Position numbers and translations under genes: made by a program
Shown here: positions 25,725-34,102 of the stretch, one piece after another
How positions within the stretch are numbered: the stretch's first letter is position 1
Layout: every line of letters begins with the position of its first letter
The notes under the pieces: generated by a model
What the model was told of the DNA's origin: nothing
What the model saw: the letters and a program-made list of their open reading frames with translations, nothing else
Databases searched by the model: none
DNA from: JADGRB01 sp036267635
Lineage (GTDB): Bacteria > Myxococcota_A > Polyangia > Fen-1088
Direction: 5' to 3'
NCBI GenBank assembly: GCA_036267635.1
Contig: DATAVR010000033.1
Location: 4,742 to 68,741 of the forward strand
DNA: 64,000 bases

Positions 25725-26257
25725 ACAAAGAGACGTTCTTCACCACGCTGCAGAGCCCCGTCGGTCGCCTCACGCTGGCGGGCGAGGGGGACGATCTCGT
25801 CGGGCTCTACTTCGACAGCGATCCGGTCGCGGCCCGGGTCCAAAGCGGATCGGCGCGCGACGACGGCCGCTTGCGTCCCGCGCTGGCTCAGCTGCGCCAG
25901 TACTTCGCCGGGGAGCGCACCGAGTTCGAGCTCTCGCTGGCGCCGCGCGGGACGGCGTTCCAGCTGTCGGTCTGGAACGCGCTGCGACGAATTCCGTTCG
26001 GCGAGACGGCGAGCTACGGCGAGATCGCGCGCTCGGTCGGCCGGCCGGCGGCTTCGCGCGCCATCGGCGGCGCCAACCATCGCAACCCGATCGCCATCAT
26101 CATTCCTTGTCACCGGGTGATCGGGGCCGACGGCTCGATGACCGGCTATGGCGGCGGGCTCGATCGCAAACGCGTCCTCCTGGATCTCGAAGCGCGGGGG
26201 ACGGCCGACGCGAATCGCGCCGCCGACCCGCGCCGCCGGGCGGATGCGCGCGCCTGA
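25721..26257 (+). CDS. ogt: Methylated-DNA-protein-cysteine S-methyltransferase
   Basis: 178 residues of the Ogt/Ada-C family, which transfer alkyl groups from O6-alkylguanine to their own cysteine. The acceptor is Cys130 in IIPCHRVIG; other conserved pieces are GTAFQLSVWNALRRIPFGET, SYGEIARSVG, GANHRNPIAI and GYGGGLDRKRVLL. The ATG at 25721 is in an ATGA overlap with the AlkA stop, with AGGAG at 25705-25709. The last 15 or so residues form a basic tail. Together with the Ada-AlkA fusion the operon provides base-excision and direct-reversal repair of alkylated DNA. Confidence 0.93.
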   Translation: MNKETFFTTLQSPVGRLTLAGEGDDLVGLYFDSDPVAARVQSGSARDDGRLRPALAQLRQYFAGERTEFELSLAPRGTAFQLSVWNALRRIPFGETASYGEIARSVGRPAASRAIGGANHRNPIAIIIPCHRVIGADGSMTGYGGGLDRKRVLLDLEARGTADANRAADPRRRADARA

Positions 26258-26263
26258 CGACGT

Positions 26264-27655
26264 CTACGGGATGGAGACGATCGTGTCGCTGAACAGTTGA
26301 TCGGAGCTGTCGGCGTCCTTGCAGGCGTCGCCGTCGATCTCATGGTCACCTTGATCGAAGAGGATCTGGACGTCGCGCGTGCCGGGGTAGGGGATGATCG
26401 CCTCCGGTGCCGAGTCCGACGGCGCGTCGGTGATCTCCTGAACGACCACCGGGAGGTCGGAGGAGGCGCCGGACCATTCGTAGAGTCGAAACGGACCCGC
26501 CGAGTCGTCTTGCGGGCCGGCCAGGAAGAGCACCGCCCCGACGACGGGCGACCAGGTCATGCCACGGATGCCGAGACCGCCGAGGTCCAGCAGCGTCGCC
26601 TCGCCGAACTGCGCGGTGGCGCCGGAGAGCACGGCGTCGGCGTTGAGGAGCGAGACGACGATGGCAGCTCCGTCCTGCGTCGGATTGCGAAACCCAATCA
26701 GAAGCTGGTTGGGCCGCGACGACGTGGGCGCCGAGGTGAGACCCTCGATGTTGGTGCCGTCGAGCTTGGGCGCGAGATCGGCGTCGGTCGTCTTGCCGAG
26801 GTTCGAGGCGGCGGTCAGCGTCGCGATGACCGCCGCGTCGGGGGTGGCCCAGTTGGCCGCCACCAGCATCTGGTCGAGCAGCGTCGAGCTGTAGCCGGGC
26901 ACCGTCAAGCTGACGTTCGGGCTCGTGCCGGCGAGGTCCATCGCGAAAAAACGGTAGCGCGAGCGCTCCAGCTTGCCGTCCTTGTCGCGGCCGTGGGAGC
27001 CGATCACGTAGAGGCGATTGCCGACGCGGGTCATGTCTTCCAGATCCGCCTCGTCGCCGCTGTCGAGGCCGATCTCGCTGCTGACGTCGATTGTCTGGAG
27101 AGGGTTGCCGGCCGCGCCCCGGGTGTAGAGCCGCATTCCCTGCGTCTCGTCGTTGCCGTCGAGGAAATGGGTGGCGTCGACCATGACTCCCAGCGAGCCG
27201 TCGCAGGTCTGCCGGTAGCTGCCGGGCGTCGGGCCGAGCATCGCGCCACCGCCACCGGCCGCGCCGTTCGTCCCCGCGGCGCCCCGGCCACCGCCACCGC
27301 CCGCGCCCGCGGTACCCTTTGTCCCTGCGGCGCCCGTGCCTGCGGCACCCGTGGTCCCGGCGGCCCCCGTTCTGCCAGCGGCACCGGTCGCTCCCGCCGC
27401 GCCAGCTCTGCCACCAACCGAAGCGCCGGCCGCGCCCGTGGCGCCGCCCGCCGCGCCGCCAGCGCCGAGCGTGTTGCTTCCCCCGCGCCCGCCCATGGCG
27501 GTGGACGCCCCGCTGCCCGTTGCTCCACCACCTCCGCCGGTCGCTGCGGCGCCGCCCCCGACGTTCGACGAGCCGCCCGCGCTCATCTCGCACCCGAGCG
27601 CGACGGTCAGCGAGAGGGCGATCGGGAGCAGGCTGAGGCGGCGCGCGCGATTCAT
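26264..27655 (-). CDS. DUF3616 lipoprotein with Gly-rich spacer
   Basis: 463 residues: signal segment ending VALGC, Gly/Ala spacer (about residues 22-140), and a DUF3616 domain (about 145-463). Characteristic pieces are DEADLEDMTRVGNRLYVIGSHGRDKDGK (in part), RSRYRFFAMDL, DGTNIEGLTS, LLIGFRNPTQDGAAIV and a C-terminal GGLGIRGMTW ... LYEWSG. The family is a predicted extracellular beta-propeller of unknown function. ATG 27655 is the start; the Arg-rich n-region follows immediately, and upstream frame extension has no signal-peptide logic. It converges on the ogt gene (6 bases between stops) and is divergent from the CotH gene. Confidence 0.82.
   Translation of the reverse strand: MNRARRLSLLPIALSLTVALGCEMSAGGSSNVGGGAAATGGGGGATGSGASTAMGGRGGSNTLGAGGAAGGATGAAGASVGGRAGAAGATGAAGRTGAAGTTGAAGTGAAGTKGTAGAGGGGGRGAAGTNGAAGGGGAMLGPTPGSYRQTCDGSLGVMVDATHFLDGNDETQGMRLYTRGAAGNPLQTIDVSSEIGLDSGDEADLEDMTRVGNRLYVIGSHGRDKDGKLERSRYRFFAMDLAGTSPNVSLTVPGYSSTLLDQMLVAANWATPDAAVIATLTAASNLGKTTDADLAPKLDGTNIEGLTSAPTSSRPNQLLIGFRNPTQDGAAIVVSLLNADAVLSGATAQFGEATLLDLGGLGIRGMTWSPVVGAVLFLAGPQDDSAGPFRLYEWSGASSDLPVVVQEITDAPSDSAPEAIIPYPGTRDVQILFDQGDHEIDGDACKDADSSDQLFSDTIVSIP
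27230..27580 (-). repeat. Gly-rich spacer-coding repeats
   Basis: Degenerate GCC/GCG/GGC repeats in the DUF3616 lipoprotein gene encode GAAGTTGAAG-type spacer units. Similar in composition to spacers in the neighbouring lipoprotein genes. Confidence 0.7.
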
Positions 27656-27809
27656 GGCGTCGTCGGACCTGACGTTGGTTGTCTGCGACGAGCTCGACGG
27701 CTCACCCCGCGCGCGCCGGCCGTTCCCGGCTGGTAACTGCCGCCCGCTGGCTTGCGGCGTTGAGGCGGGCATCGCGCTTGCTGTTGTTCGAACCGAGGAT
27801 CGGAACGGG

Positions 27810-29291
27810 ATGATCGGCCGCGGGAGAACATTGCTGGTGTTGTCGGCCGTGCTCGTGGGGTGCGGCTCCAAGGGGGCGCCGGTCGACGCCGGCGCGCGGC
27901 CGTCGGGCGCGGGCGGCGCGCTCGGCGTGGGCGGGGGAGGCGCCGGCGCCCCGGCGACCGGGGTGGGCGGGACCAGCGGCGATGGGGCCGTTGCCGTCGG
28001 CGGCGGGCCGCCCTGCTCCGATCTCTTCGATCAGAGTCAGCTCCGCACCTACGAGATCGACATCGATCCGACCGAGTGGCAGAGCGTGATGACCGAGTTC
28101 CAGAACGTGACCACGCTGGTCGCACAGGGGAACGACTTCGTGGCCCGCCACCCGGTCGTCTTCCACCTGGGGAGCGAGACCGTCAGCGACGCCACGCTGA
28201 AGCTGCACGGGCAGTCGTCCTGGGCGCAGGCGGCGATGCTCGACGGTGACAGGGCCAAGATTCAGTTCGACATCTCGTTTCACCAGAGCGATCCGAACGG
28301 GAAATTCCACGGGATCGAAAAGCTGGTGTTCGACATGCCGCGCAGCGACTGGACCTTCATGCACGATCGGCTGGCGCACGCCTGGCTTCGCCAGGTCGGG
28401 ATCGCCGCCGGCTGCGCCGCCAACGCGCGCGTGGAGATCAACGGCAGCTACTACGGGATGTTCGTCGCCGAGGAGAACACCAACAAGCGGGTCATCGCGG
28501 AGTTCTTTCCCGGCAACCCGAGCGGGGGCCTCTGGAAGGGGGGCGTCCAGCCCGAGACCGCGTCGACCCTCCAGACGCAAAACGTCAGCCGGAGGACGGC
28601 GTTCGCGCAGGCGACCGATCTGGCCAGCCTCTCGGCGATCGTCGACCTTCAATCGTCGGTGGTGGAGTGGGCCAGCGAGGCGCTGCTCAACAACGCCGAC
28701 GGGACCTACGGCGGGACGCACAACTTCTACATCTACGATCAGGGGGCGGCGGGGTTCGTCTACCTGCCCAACGACACCGACTCGACCTTCGACTGGCTGA
28801 GCCTGTTCGACCTCACGCCCGCCGACGACCACCCGATCTACTGGTGGGCGAACCGCGCGCCGCCGGCGCCGCAGCCGGGGGTGGTCTGGCTGGCGGCGAT
28901 GAACGATCCCGGCTGGCGGAGCAAGTACGTCGACGCGATCGCCACCCAGCTCGCAGCGTGGAACGTCCAGGAGATTCAGGGCTGGATCGACAGCTGGTCG
29001 CAGCAGATCGCGGCCGACGTGGCGGCCGATCCCCACACCTGGGCCACGCCGGCGCAGTTCCAGATGGCGGTGAGCACCGCGCACGACGTCGTGGCCGAAC
29101 GGGCGCAGTATCTTCAGAGCTTCGTCGACTGCGAGCGCAACGGCACCGGGGCCGACCAGGACGGCGACGGTTACAAGTGGTGCGAAGACTGCAACGACAG
29201 CGACGCCGCCGTGCACCCGGGCGCGACCGAGATCTGCGGCAACGGGATCGACGACAACTGCAACGGCGTCGTGGACGAGGGCTGCCACTGA
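27810..29291 (+). CDS. CotH-family lipoprotein with MopE-type metal-binding tail
   Basis: 493 residues: signal segment with lipobox LVGC, a shorter Gly-rich spacer, a CotH-like domain (about residues 75-440) and a C-terminal DxDxDG-type repeat tail. CotH features: YEIDIDPTEWQSVM, DATLKLHGQSSW, KIQFDISF, KLVFDMPRSDW, GSYYGMFVAEEN and YLPNDTDSTFDW, the last carrying the conserved acidic residues near the kinase active site. CotH proteins include spore-coat protein kinases and secreted proteins whose function is less clear. The tail, DQDGDGYKWCEDCNDSDAAVHPG ... ICGNGIDDNCNGVVDEGC (in part), is the MopE/myxobacterial metal-binding motif. ATG 27810 has GAGGATCGG upstream. The fold is confident; activity is not. 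Confidence 0.85.
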   Translation: MIGRGRTLLVLSAVLVGCGSKGAPVDAGARPSGAGGALGVGGGGAGAPATGVGGTSGDGAVAVGGGPPCSDLFDQSQLRTYEIDIDPTEWQSVMTEFQNVTTLVAQGNDFVARHPVVFHLGSETVSDATLKLHGQSSWAQAAMLDGDRAKIQFDISFHQSDPNGKFHGIEKLVFDMPRSDWTFMHDRLAHAWLRQVGIAAGCAANARVEINGSYYGMFVAEENTNKRVIAEFFPGNPSGGLWKGGVQPETASTLQTQNVSRRTAFAQATDLASLSAIVDLQSSVVEWASEALLNNADGTYGGTHNFYIYDQGAAGFVYLPNDTDSTFDWLSLFDLTPADDHPIYWWANRAPPAPQPGVVWLAAMNDPGWRSKYVDAIATQLAAWNVQEIQGWIDSWSQQIAADVAADPHTWATPAQFQMAVSTAHDVVAERAQYLQSFVDCERNGTGADQDGDGYKWCEDCNDSDAAVHPGATEICGNGIDDNCNGVVDEGCH

Positions 29292-29385
29292 GATCGCTCA
29301 TCGCGGGGGCGCCGTAGGGAAGGTCCCTCAACTTGGTTTCGGCGCTTCCCTCGTCCGCCGGACGCCTCACGATGGAGCCACCGCC

Positions 29386-30210
29386 GTGTTGCTCCTCGCG
29401 ACCGTTCTCGGCGCCGCTCTCCTGGTCGTCGATCCGACGCAGCTGCCGGCGCAAGCTCCGGCACAAGAATTTGCGGGTGGCCCCGAGGACGCGGAGACGG
29501 CGAAGGAGCCGGAGGGGGGCGCCGGCGTCAGTCCGGTCGAGCTCATTCCGCGGGTCGAGCTCCGACAGGCGTTCACCAAGCTCGAGGGTGGCGTGTCGAT
29601 CCACGACACCACCGCCGAGATCGACATCCAGTTTCTCCGTCGGATCCTGCTGCGCTACCAGGTCCCTGCGCGCCTGATGGAGACGCCCGCCGGCCAGGTT
29701 TCCGGCATCGGAGATGTCCAGGTCAGCCTCATCGGCATCATCGCTTCCAATGCCCGCGCGGTGGGGGCGCTGATTGCGGGGACCGTGCTCGACACGGCCA
29801 CCCAGCCGACGCTGGGGGCCGGCAAGCAGCAGCTGGTGCTCGGCGCCGGGGCGGCCTTCAAGCCCTATCGCTGGTGGCTCGCCTACGGCGTCGCCCAGGA
29901 ACAATTCTCTGTCGGCGGCAACAGCGCGCGGCCCGACGTCAATGAGCTGGCCACCGATATCGGCAGCATTCTGTTCGGAAAGCAATACAACTGGCTCAAG
30001 CTCGACGTCAACACGACCGTCGATTTTCCGGGCAACACCGTCGGGCGCCTCTACGGCCTCGGCGAGGTGGGGAGCCTGGTGGTCGGTCGGGTGGGCCTCT
30101 TCGCCAGGGCCGGCACGCAGCTGGTCGGCCCGCGCCTGGTCGACTATCAGATGGTGGCGGGCGTCCGATATCTCTTCAGGCTCGAGACCTCGCGGCCCAA
30201 GCCCAAGTGA
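29386..30210 (+). CDS. Putative outer-membrane beta-barrel protein
   Basis: 274 residues with a short hydrophobic N-terminal segment (MLLLATVLGAALLVV) that could be a signal peptide. The body has alternating strands typical of outer-membrane barrels: VELIPRVELRQAFTKLEGGVSIH, QFLRRILLRYQVP, IGDVQVSLIGII, YRWWLAYGVAQEQF, NWLKLDVNTTVDFPG and a C-terminal MVAGVRYLFRL ending in alternating hydrophobic residues. No family is recognised. GTG 29386 is the start, since no ATG is available in frame before the barrel. Its 3' end overlaps the convergent spermidine-synthase-like gene by 64 bases. Confidence 0.65.
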   Translation: MLLLATVLGAALLVVDPTQLPAQAPAQEFAGGPEDAETAKEPEGGAGVSPVELIPRVELRQAFTKLEGGVSIHDTTAEIDIQFLRRILLRYQVPARLMETPAGQVSGIGDVQVSLIGIIASNARAVGALIAGTVLDTATQPTLGAGKQQLVLGAGAAFKPYRWWLAYGVAQEQFSVGGNSARPDVNELATDIGSILFGKQYNWLKLDVNTTVDFPGNTVGRLYGLGEVGSLVVGRVGLFARAGTQLVGPRLVDYQMVAGVRYLFRLETSRPKPK

Positions 30211-30887
30211 TCGCCGGCCGGCCGCGCCAGCCACAGGATGTGGCGCCGGCGCGTGCCGTCGCCCGCCAGCACGCGCTTGGTGCGCGCCTCGAAGCGGGCC
30301 TGGCGCAGCCGGGCGGTGAAGCGCGCGTCCTGAAAGGTCGACCAGACGGCGAGCACGCCTTTATCGCGGAGCGCGCGCCGGGCGAGCGCCAGGCCGTCCG
30401 GAGAATAGAGCCGCCGGTTCTTGAACGTCGACAGCGCCGTGGGACCGTTGTCGACGTCGAGCAGGATGGCGTCGTAGCGATCAGGCGACGCCTCGATCGC
30501 GTCGGCCACGTCGCCTTGGATGACCGAGAGGCGCCGGTCTGCCAGCGGCATCCGCGCCAGCTGCCCGAGGAGCGCGGGGTCGCGGTTCCAGCCGATCACC
30601 TCGGCGACCGCTTCGACCACCACCAGCTCGGCGTCGGGGGCGAGAGCGTCGAGCGCGGCGCGCGCGGTGAATCCCATGCCCAGGCCGCCGACCAAAACCC
30701 GGGCGCCGGATTTTCCGGCCAGCGCCGCGCAGCCGTGGACCGCCAGCTTCTCTTCCGAGCCGTGGCTGTTGCTGTGCATCAGCTCCTGGCCGTCGACGCG
30801 CAAGGCGAACCTGTCGCCGAGCCGACAGAGAGTCAGCTCGCTGCCGTCGCTGGTGAGCGCGCGCTCGAGGGTCTGCCAGGGCGGCAT
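30147..30887 (-). CDS. Spermidine-synthase-like SAM-dependent methyltransferase-fold protein
   Basis: 246 residues with a Rossmann methyltransferase fold of the spermidine/spermine synthase type: an N-terminal beta piece (LTLCRLGDRFALRVDGQELM), HGSEEKLAVH, then VLVGGLGMGFTARAAL (nucleotide-binding GxGxG), LVVVEAVAEVIGWNRD, VIQGDVADAIE and DAILLDVDNGPTAL. The acidic residues of DVDNG stand where aminopropyltransferases bind their amine. Similar proteins of unknown role are common next to one another in proteobacteria. The ATG at 30887 lies 5 bases after the stop of the gene upstream, so the two form an operon. The last 22 codons overlap the convergent gene at 29386-30210. Confidence 0.8.
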   Translation of the reverse strand: MPPWQTLERALTSDGSELTLCRLGDRFALRVDGQELMHSNSHGSEEKLAVHGCAALAGKSGARVLVGGLGMGFTARAALDALAPDAELVVVEAVAEVIGWNRDPALLGQLARMPLADRRLSVIQGDVADAIEASPDRYDAILLDVDNGPTALSTFKNRRLYSPDGLALARRALRDKGVLAVWSTFQDARFTARLRQARFEARTKRVLAGDGTRRRHILWLARPAGDHLGLGREVSSLKRYRTPATI

Positions 30888-30892
30888 CGCGG

Positions 30893-31708
30893 TCAGCCGC
30901 CCGCCGGTCGGGCCAGGGCCGGTTCGAGCCAGTGCTGGTCGAGCCAGTCGAGCGACACCGGCGCCTCCCGCAACGTTTGATCGAGCCCGCTCACGATCGG
31001 GTCCGGCCCGGGCGTGCGGGCGGCGTAGGCCCGGGCGTAGAGGATCCAGTTCGAGAGCTGGTAGTGGTGCAGGAGCGGCGCGAACCGCCGGTCGCAAAGA
31101 CCGCCGAGCGCAGCTTGCGCGGCGGTCGCCGTGTGGCAGGCGACGAGCGCGCCGGCCGCGTCGAACAGCAACGCCCGCAGATCCTCGAAGGCGCGCTCCG
31201 GCGCGCGGGCGACCTCTTCGAGCAGCGCCTGGAAGGCAGTTTCGGACAGCCCCGCGTCGCCGGCGCACTCCGCCATCAGCGGCACCTGCGTGGCGATGAA
31301 GTCGGAGTCGGGGAAGTGGGGCAGCAGCCGGCCGACCAAGTAGAGATCGAACGCGCTGGCGATCGACTCGGCGAAGAAGAGCGCCGGGGCGCTGGGCGCC
31401 GTTCGGGGAACGGCCGCGCGGCGCGCGAGCTCGCCCGAGGCCAGCTCGTGCCAGCCGACGTGCGCGACCACGTCGGCCGGAATGTGGTCGTCGCAAAGCA
31501 GGTCGGCGCCCGCTTCGGCGTTCCAGTAGGTGAGGTTGAGGAAGAGCGCGCGATCCCAGCTGACCTGCCGCCCCTCGCTCGGGATCAGGAAGCGGTGAGC
31601 GGAGCGCCGCACGAACGTCTCCAAACGCTGATAGATCGCCACCCCCATCATGGAGGGACGATCATCGATGGTCAGCTCGTCGAGCGTCGCCGGGCGAAAC
31701 TGCGTCAT
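30893..31708 (-). CDS. Hypothetical protein in operon with spermidine-synthase-like gene
   Basis: 271 residues, alpha-helical in prediction, without signal peptide. Distinctive segments are TLDELTIDDRPSMMGVAIYQRLETFVRRSAHRF (in part), LFLNLTYWNAEAG, IPADVVAHVGWHELASGEL and FFAESIASAFDLYLVGRLL. The HVGWHE segment followed by FAES has the spacing of some metal-dependent hydrolases but is not enough to assign a function. It ends 5 bases before the next gene. ATG 31708 is the first start. The family is unknown to me. Confidence 0.65.
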   Translation of the reverse strand: MTQFRPATLDELTIDDRPSMMGVAIYQRLETFVRRSAHRFLIPSEGRQVSWDRALFLNLTYWNAEAGADLLCDDHIPADVVAHVGWHELASGELARRAAVPRTAPSAPALFFAESIASAFDLYLVGRLLPHFPDSDFIATQVPLMAECAGDAGLSETAFQALLEEVARAPERAFEDLRALLFDAAGALVACHTATAAQAALGGLCDRRFAPLLHHYQLSNWILYARAYAARTPGPDPIVSGLDQTLREAPVSLDWLDQHWLEPALARPAGG

Positions 31709-31742
31709 GGTGCGCGCGGCGCGCGAGGGCGCGAGGGGGAGC

Positions 31743-31928
31743 TCAGCTCTCCGGCTTGGCGCGGCCGCGCGGGTTCCCCTGCATCGGACGGGAGGCCGCC
31801 CAATTGGAGCGCGGCTTGCGCGGGCGGGCGGCGGGCGTGCTCGCGGGTCCCTTCAATTTTCTCTCGGCCTCTTCGCGCGCCGCTTGCTGAGCGACGATCG
31901 CCGCTCGTTTCTCGTCACCAGTCGCCAT
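31743..31928 (-). CDS. Small basic hypothetical protein
   Basis: 61 residues from ATG 31928. The N-terminal half is helical and acidic (MATGDEKRAAIVAQQAAREEAERKL, given in part), the C-terminal half is basic and Pro-rich with NWAASRPMQGNPRGRAKPES at its end. Such short proteins are typical of proteobacterial genomes and carry no known function. It lies 34 bases upstream of the 30893-31708 gene on the same strand. The divergent cold-shock gene begins 129 bases away. Confidence 0.5.
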   Translation of the reverse strand: MATGDEKRAAIVAQQAAREEAERKLKGPASTPAARPRKPRSNWAASRPMQGNPRGRAKPES

Positions 31929-32057
31929 GGGGGCGAACCCTAGCACGGTCTTGGCCGGACGCCGCGCTTGACTCGGCCGTCAAGATCCGTAATCTGCGGC
32001 GTCTTCTGCGGCGTGTGGTCGTGGGAGTTACAGAAAGCGCTTGCGGGAGAGACAAAA

Positions 32058-32258
32058 ATGGCAACTGGCAAAGTCAAGTGGTTCAACGACGCGAAGGGAT
32101 TCGGGTTCATCGTTCGTGAGGACGGACCGGACCTGTTCGTTCACCACACCGCCATCGTCGCGGAGGGTTTTCGGTCGTTGGCCGAGGGCCAGCAGGTCGA
32201 GTTCGACGTCACCGAGGGCCCCAAGGGCCTGCAGGCGACGAACGTCCGGCTCGCCTGA
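32058..32258 (+). CDS. Cold-shock-domain protein (CspA family)
   Basis: 66 residues, the usual CspA size. Contains RNP1 (KGFGFI) and RNP2-like (LFVHHTAI) nucleic-acid-binding motifs and begins MATGKVKWFNDAKGFGF. It binds single-stranded RNA or DNA and can act as an RNA chaperone in cold or growth transitions. ATG 32058 is preceded by GGGAGAGAC about 7 bases upstream; in-frame upstream sequence to 31968 is not part of the family. It stands alone, and no clear terminator was identified downstream. Confidence 0.95.
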   Translation: MATGKVKWFNDAKGFGFIVREDGPDLFVHHTAIVAEGFRSLAEGQQVEFDVTEGPKGLQATNVRLA

Positions 32259-32343
32259 CAATCGGGCTCCCGGCCTCAAAGTTCGCAACAAGTAGCTGCG
32301 CAGCCTTGCGCGGAGGCTCCCGACGGTGAATAACCTGAGAGCG

Positions 32344-32604
32344 ATGAGCTTCCGCGCCATCAGCGCGCCCGTCATTAGCGAGAGCACCGTCCACCGGGTG
32401 GAGCGGGTTCCGGAGTGGCATACCTCGAACGAGGGTCCGCAGTGGCGGGCGCTCTGCGGCGCGCGCGTCGGCGAGGCACGCGGCGGGCGTCCGTTCGAGT
32501 TCGAGGTGGCGGTCGCGCTCGATCCCGAATCCTGGCGGCTGGCGGCCAACTGCCCCGCTTGCCAGGCGGCGACCGAGCGGCGCGAGCTCGGCGCCCTGGT
32601 CTAG
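32344..32604 (+). CDS. Small hypothetical protein with CxxC pair
   Basis: 86 residues from ATG 32344; a GTG at 32326 is in frame but less likely. The middle, WRALCGARVGEARGGRPFEFEVAVAL, and the end, WRLAANCPACQAATERRELG, contain LCG and CPAC, three Cys in all with a preceding EWHTSNEG. This spacing resembles a small zinc-ribbon-like or treble-clef module, but it may be incomplete. No family is recognised. It starts about 85 bases after the cold-shock gene and about 100 bases before the FHA regulator. Confidence 0.5.
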   Translation: MSFRAISAPVISESTVHRVERVPEWHTSNEGPQWRALCGARVGEARGGRPFEFEVAVALDPESWRLAANCPACQAATERRELGALV

Positions 32605-32707
32605 ACTGCCAGACTAGACTGCCAAGCTGGCGGCCGGCGGCCGCCGCGCGTGATGAAGACGGTAGGAAGCTGTCCTTCTGTCGGTGTGAAAGTGTTATCA
32701 ATCGGCC

Positions 32708-34102
32708 TTGGGTATCGGGTCCGGGGGAGGTAATACGACCGTAACCGTGGCCGCTGCGGCGGCGCGGGCCACCTCGGCCGGGCCGTCGACCGCGCTCGTC
32801 TGGCTGTTTCCGATGGCGGTGGGCGCTCCCCTCAGGCTCCAAGGGGAAGGCCCGGAGCTCACGATTGGAAGAGACGAGGCCTGCGACGTTCATCTGACGG
32901 GAAACGATGTCTCACGACGTCACGCCGTCTTGCGCAGGGGCCCTGAAGCAACCGGGGCGACCATCGCCGATCTCGGGAGCCGCAATGGCGTTCGGGTCAA
33001 CGGCCGGCTGGTCGCCGAGGCGCCGATCGGTCCGGGGGACGTCATCCGCCTCGGTGGTTGGGTGGGGATCGTGACCGAGAGCCCCGCGCCGTTCGAGGAG
33101 ATCGCGCCGGGGCTGTGGGGCGGCGGGGCCCTCCAGGCGGCGCTCGCTCCCTTGCGCCAGGCGGCGGTGAGCGACCTGCCGATCGTGCTCGAGGGGGAGA
33201 CCGGCTGCGGCAAGGAGGTGGTCTCCCGGGCCCTCCACCGCTGGAGCGGGCGCTCGGGGCCGCTCTGCGCCGTCAACTGCGCGGCGCTCCCCGAAGGTCT
33301 CGCGGAGGGCGAGCTGTTCGGATATCGCCGCGGCGCCTTCACCGGCGCCGATCGGGCCAGCCCCGGCTACTTTCGCGGCGCCGACGGCGGGACGCTGCTC
33401 CTCGACGAGGTCTCGGACCTGCCTCTCGCCCTGCAGGCGAAGCTGCTGCGCGTCCTCGAGGAGCGGGCCGTCCAGCCGCTCGGCGAGACCCAACCGGTGC
33501 CGATCGACGTGCGGGTCGTCGTGGCGGGCCAGCAGCCGCTGATGGAGGTGATGCGCGCGGGGCGGTTCCGCGCCGACCTGCTGGCGCGGCTCGACGGTCT
33601 CACCGTGCGCCTGCCGCCGCTGCGCGCGCGGCGCGAGGACGTCCTTCCGATGTTCGCGCGCCTGCTGGCAGCGCACGGCAAAGGCCAGCCGCCCGCCGTC
33701 GACGTCGAGCTGGCGGAGCGCCTCTGCCTGCACGACTGGCCTTTCAACGTCCGCGAGCTGGTGCTTCTCGCCAAGCGCCTGCTGACTCTGTACGGGAGTG
33801 AAGGCACGCTCCACGCCGGACACCTGCCCAAGCGGATCGTGGAGAGCGGGCTCGATCCCGCGGCCCCGGGCGCGGCCGGGAAGCCGGCCGATTCGACGCC
33901 GCCGACGTCGTCCGCGTCGCCGCGCCCGATCTCCGAGCCGGTCGAGCTCCCCGCGCTGGTGGTGGCGCTCCGCGCCTCGGGCGGAAACGTCGCGCGGGCG
34001 GCCTCCATCCTCGGGATCAGCCGCCAGCGCGCCTACCGTCTGATGGATGGTCAGTCGGTCGATCTCGAGGCCCTGCGCGGCGAGCCAGAGAAGGCGCCAT
34101 GA
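32708..34102 (+). CDS. FHA domain-sigma-54 activator (enhancer-binding protein)
   Basis: 464 residues. Residues about 45-105 are an FHA domain (LTIGRDEACDVHLTGNDVSRRHAVL, IADLGSRNGVRVNGRLV, given in part) that binds phosphothreonine. Residues about 135-370 are the AAA+ sigma-54 interaction domain: Walker A GETGCGKE with Lys169, the sigma-54-contact loop GAFTGA (209-214) and Walker B LLLDE (Asp233-Glu234). The C-terminus has a Fis-type helix-turn-helix (VARAASILGISRQRAYRLM). Such FHA-EBPs in myxobacteria are activated by Ser/Thr kinases (established for the family). Start is uncertain: TTG 32708 or GTG 32747; GGGGGAGG lies 16 bases before the second. The stop overlaps the start of the kinase gene at 34099 in an ATGA arrangement. 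Confidence 0.9.
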   Translation: MGIGSGGGNTTVTVAAAAARATSAGPSTALVWLFPMAVGAPLRLQGEGPELTIGRDEACDVHLTGNDVSRRHAVLRRGPEATGATIADLGSRNGVRVNGRLVAEAPIGPGDVIRLGGWVGIVTESPAPFEEIAPGLWGGGALQAALAPLRQAAVSDLPIVLEGETGCGKEVVSRALHRWSGRSGPLCAVNCAALPEGLAEGELFGYRRGAFTGADRASPGYFRGADGGTLLLDEVSDLPLALQAKLLRVLEERAVQPLGETQPVPIDVRVVVAGQQPLMEVMRAGRFRADLLARLDGLTVRLPPLRARREDVLPMFARLLAAHGKGQPPAVDVELAERLCLHDWPFNVRELVLLAKRLLTLYGSEGTLHAGHLPKRIVESGLDPAAPGAAGKPADSTPPTSSASPRPISEPVELPALVVALRASGGNVARAASILGISRQRAYRLMDGQSVDLEALRGEPEKAP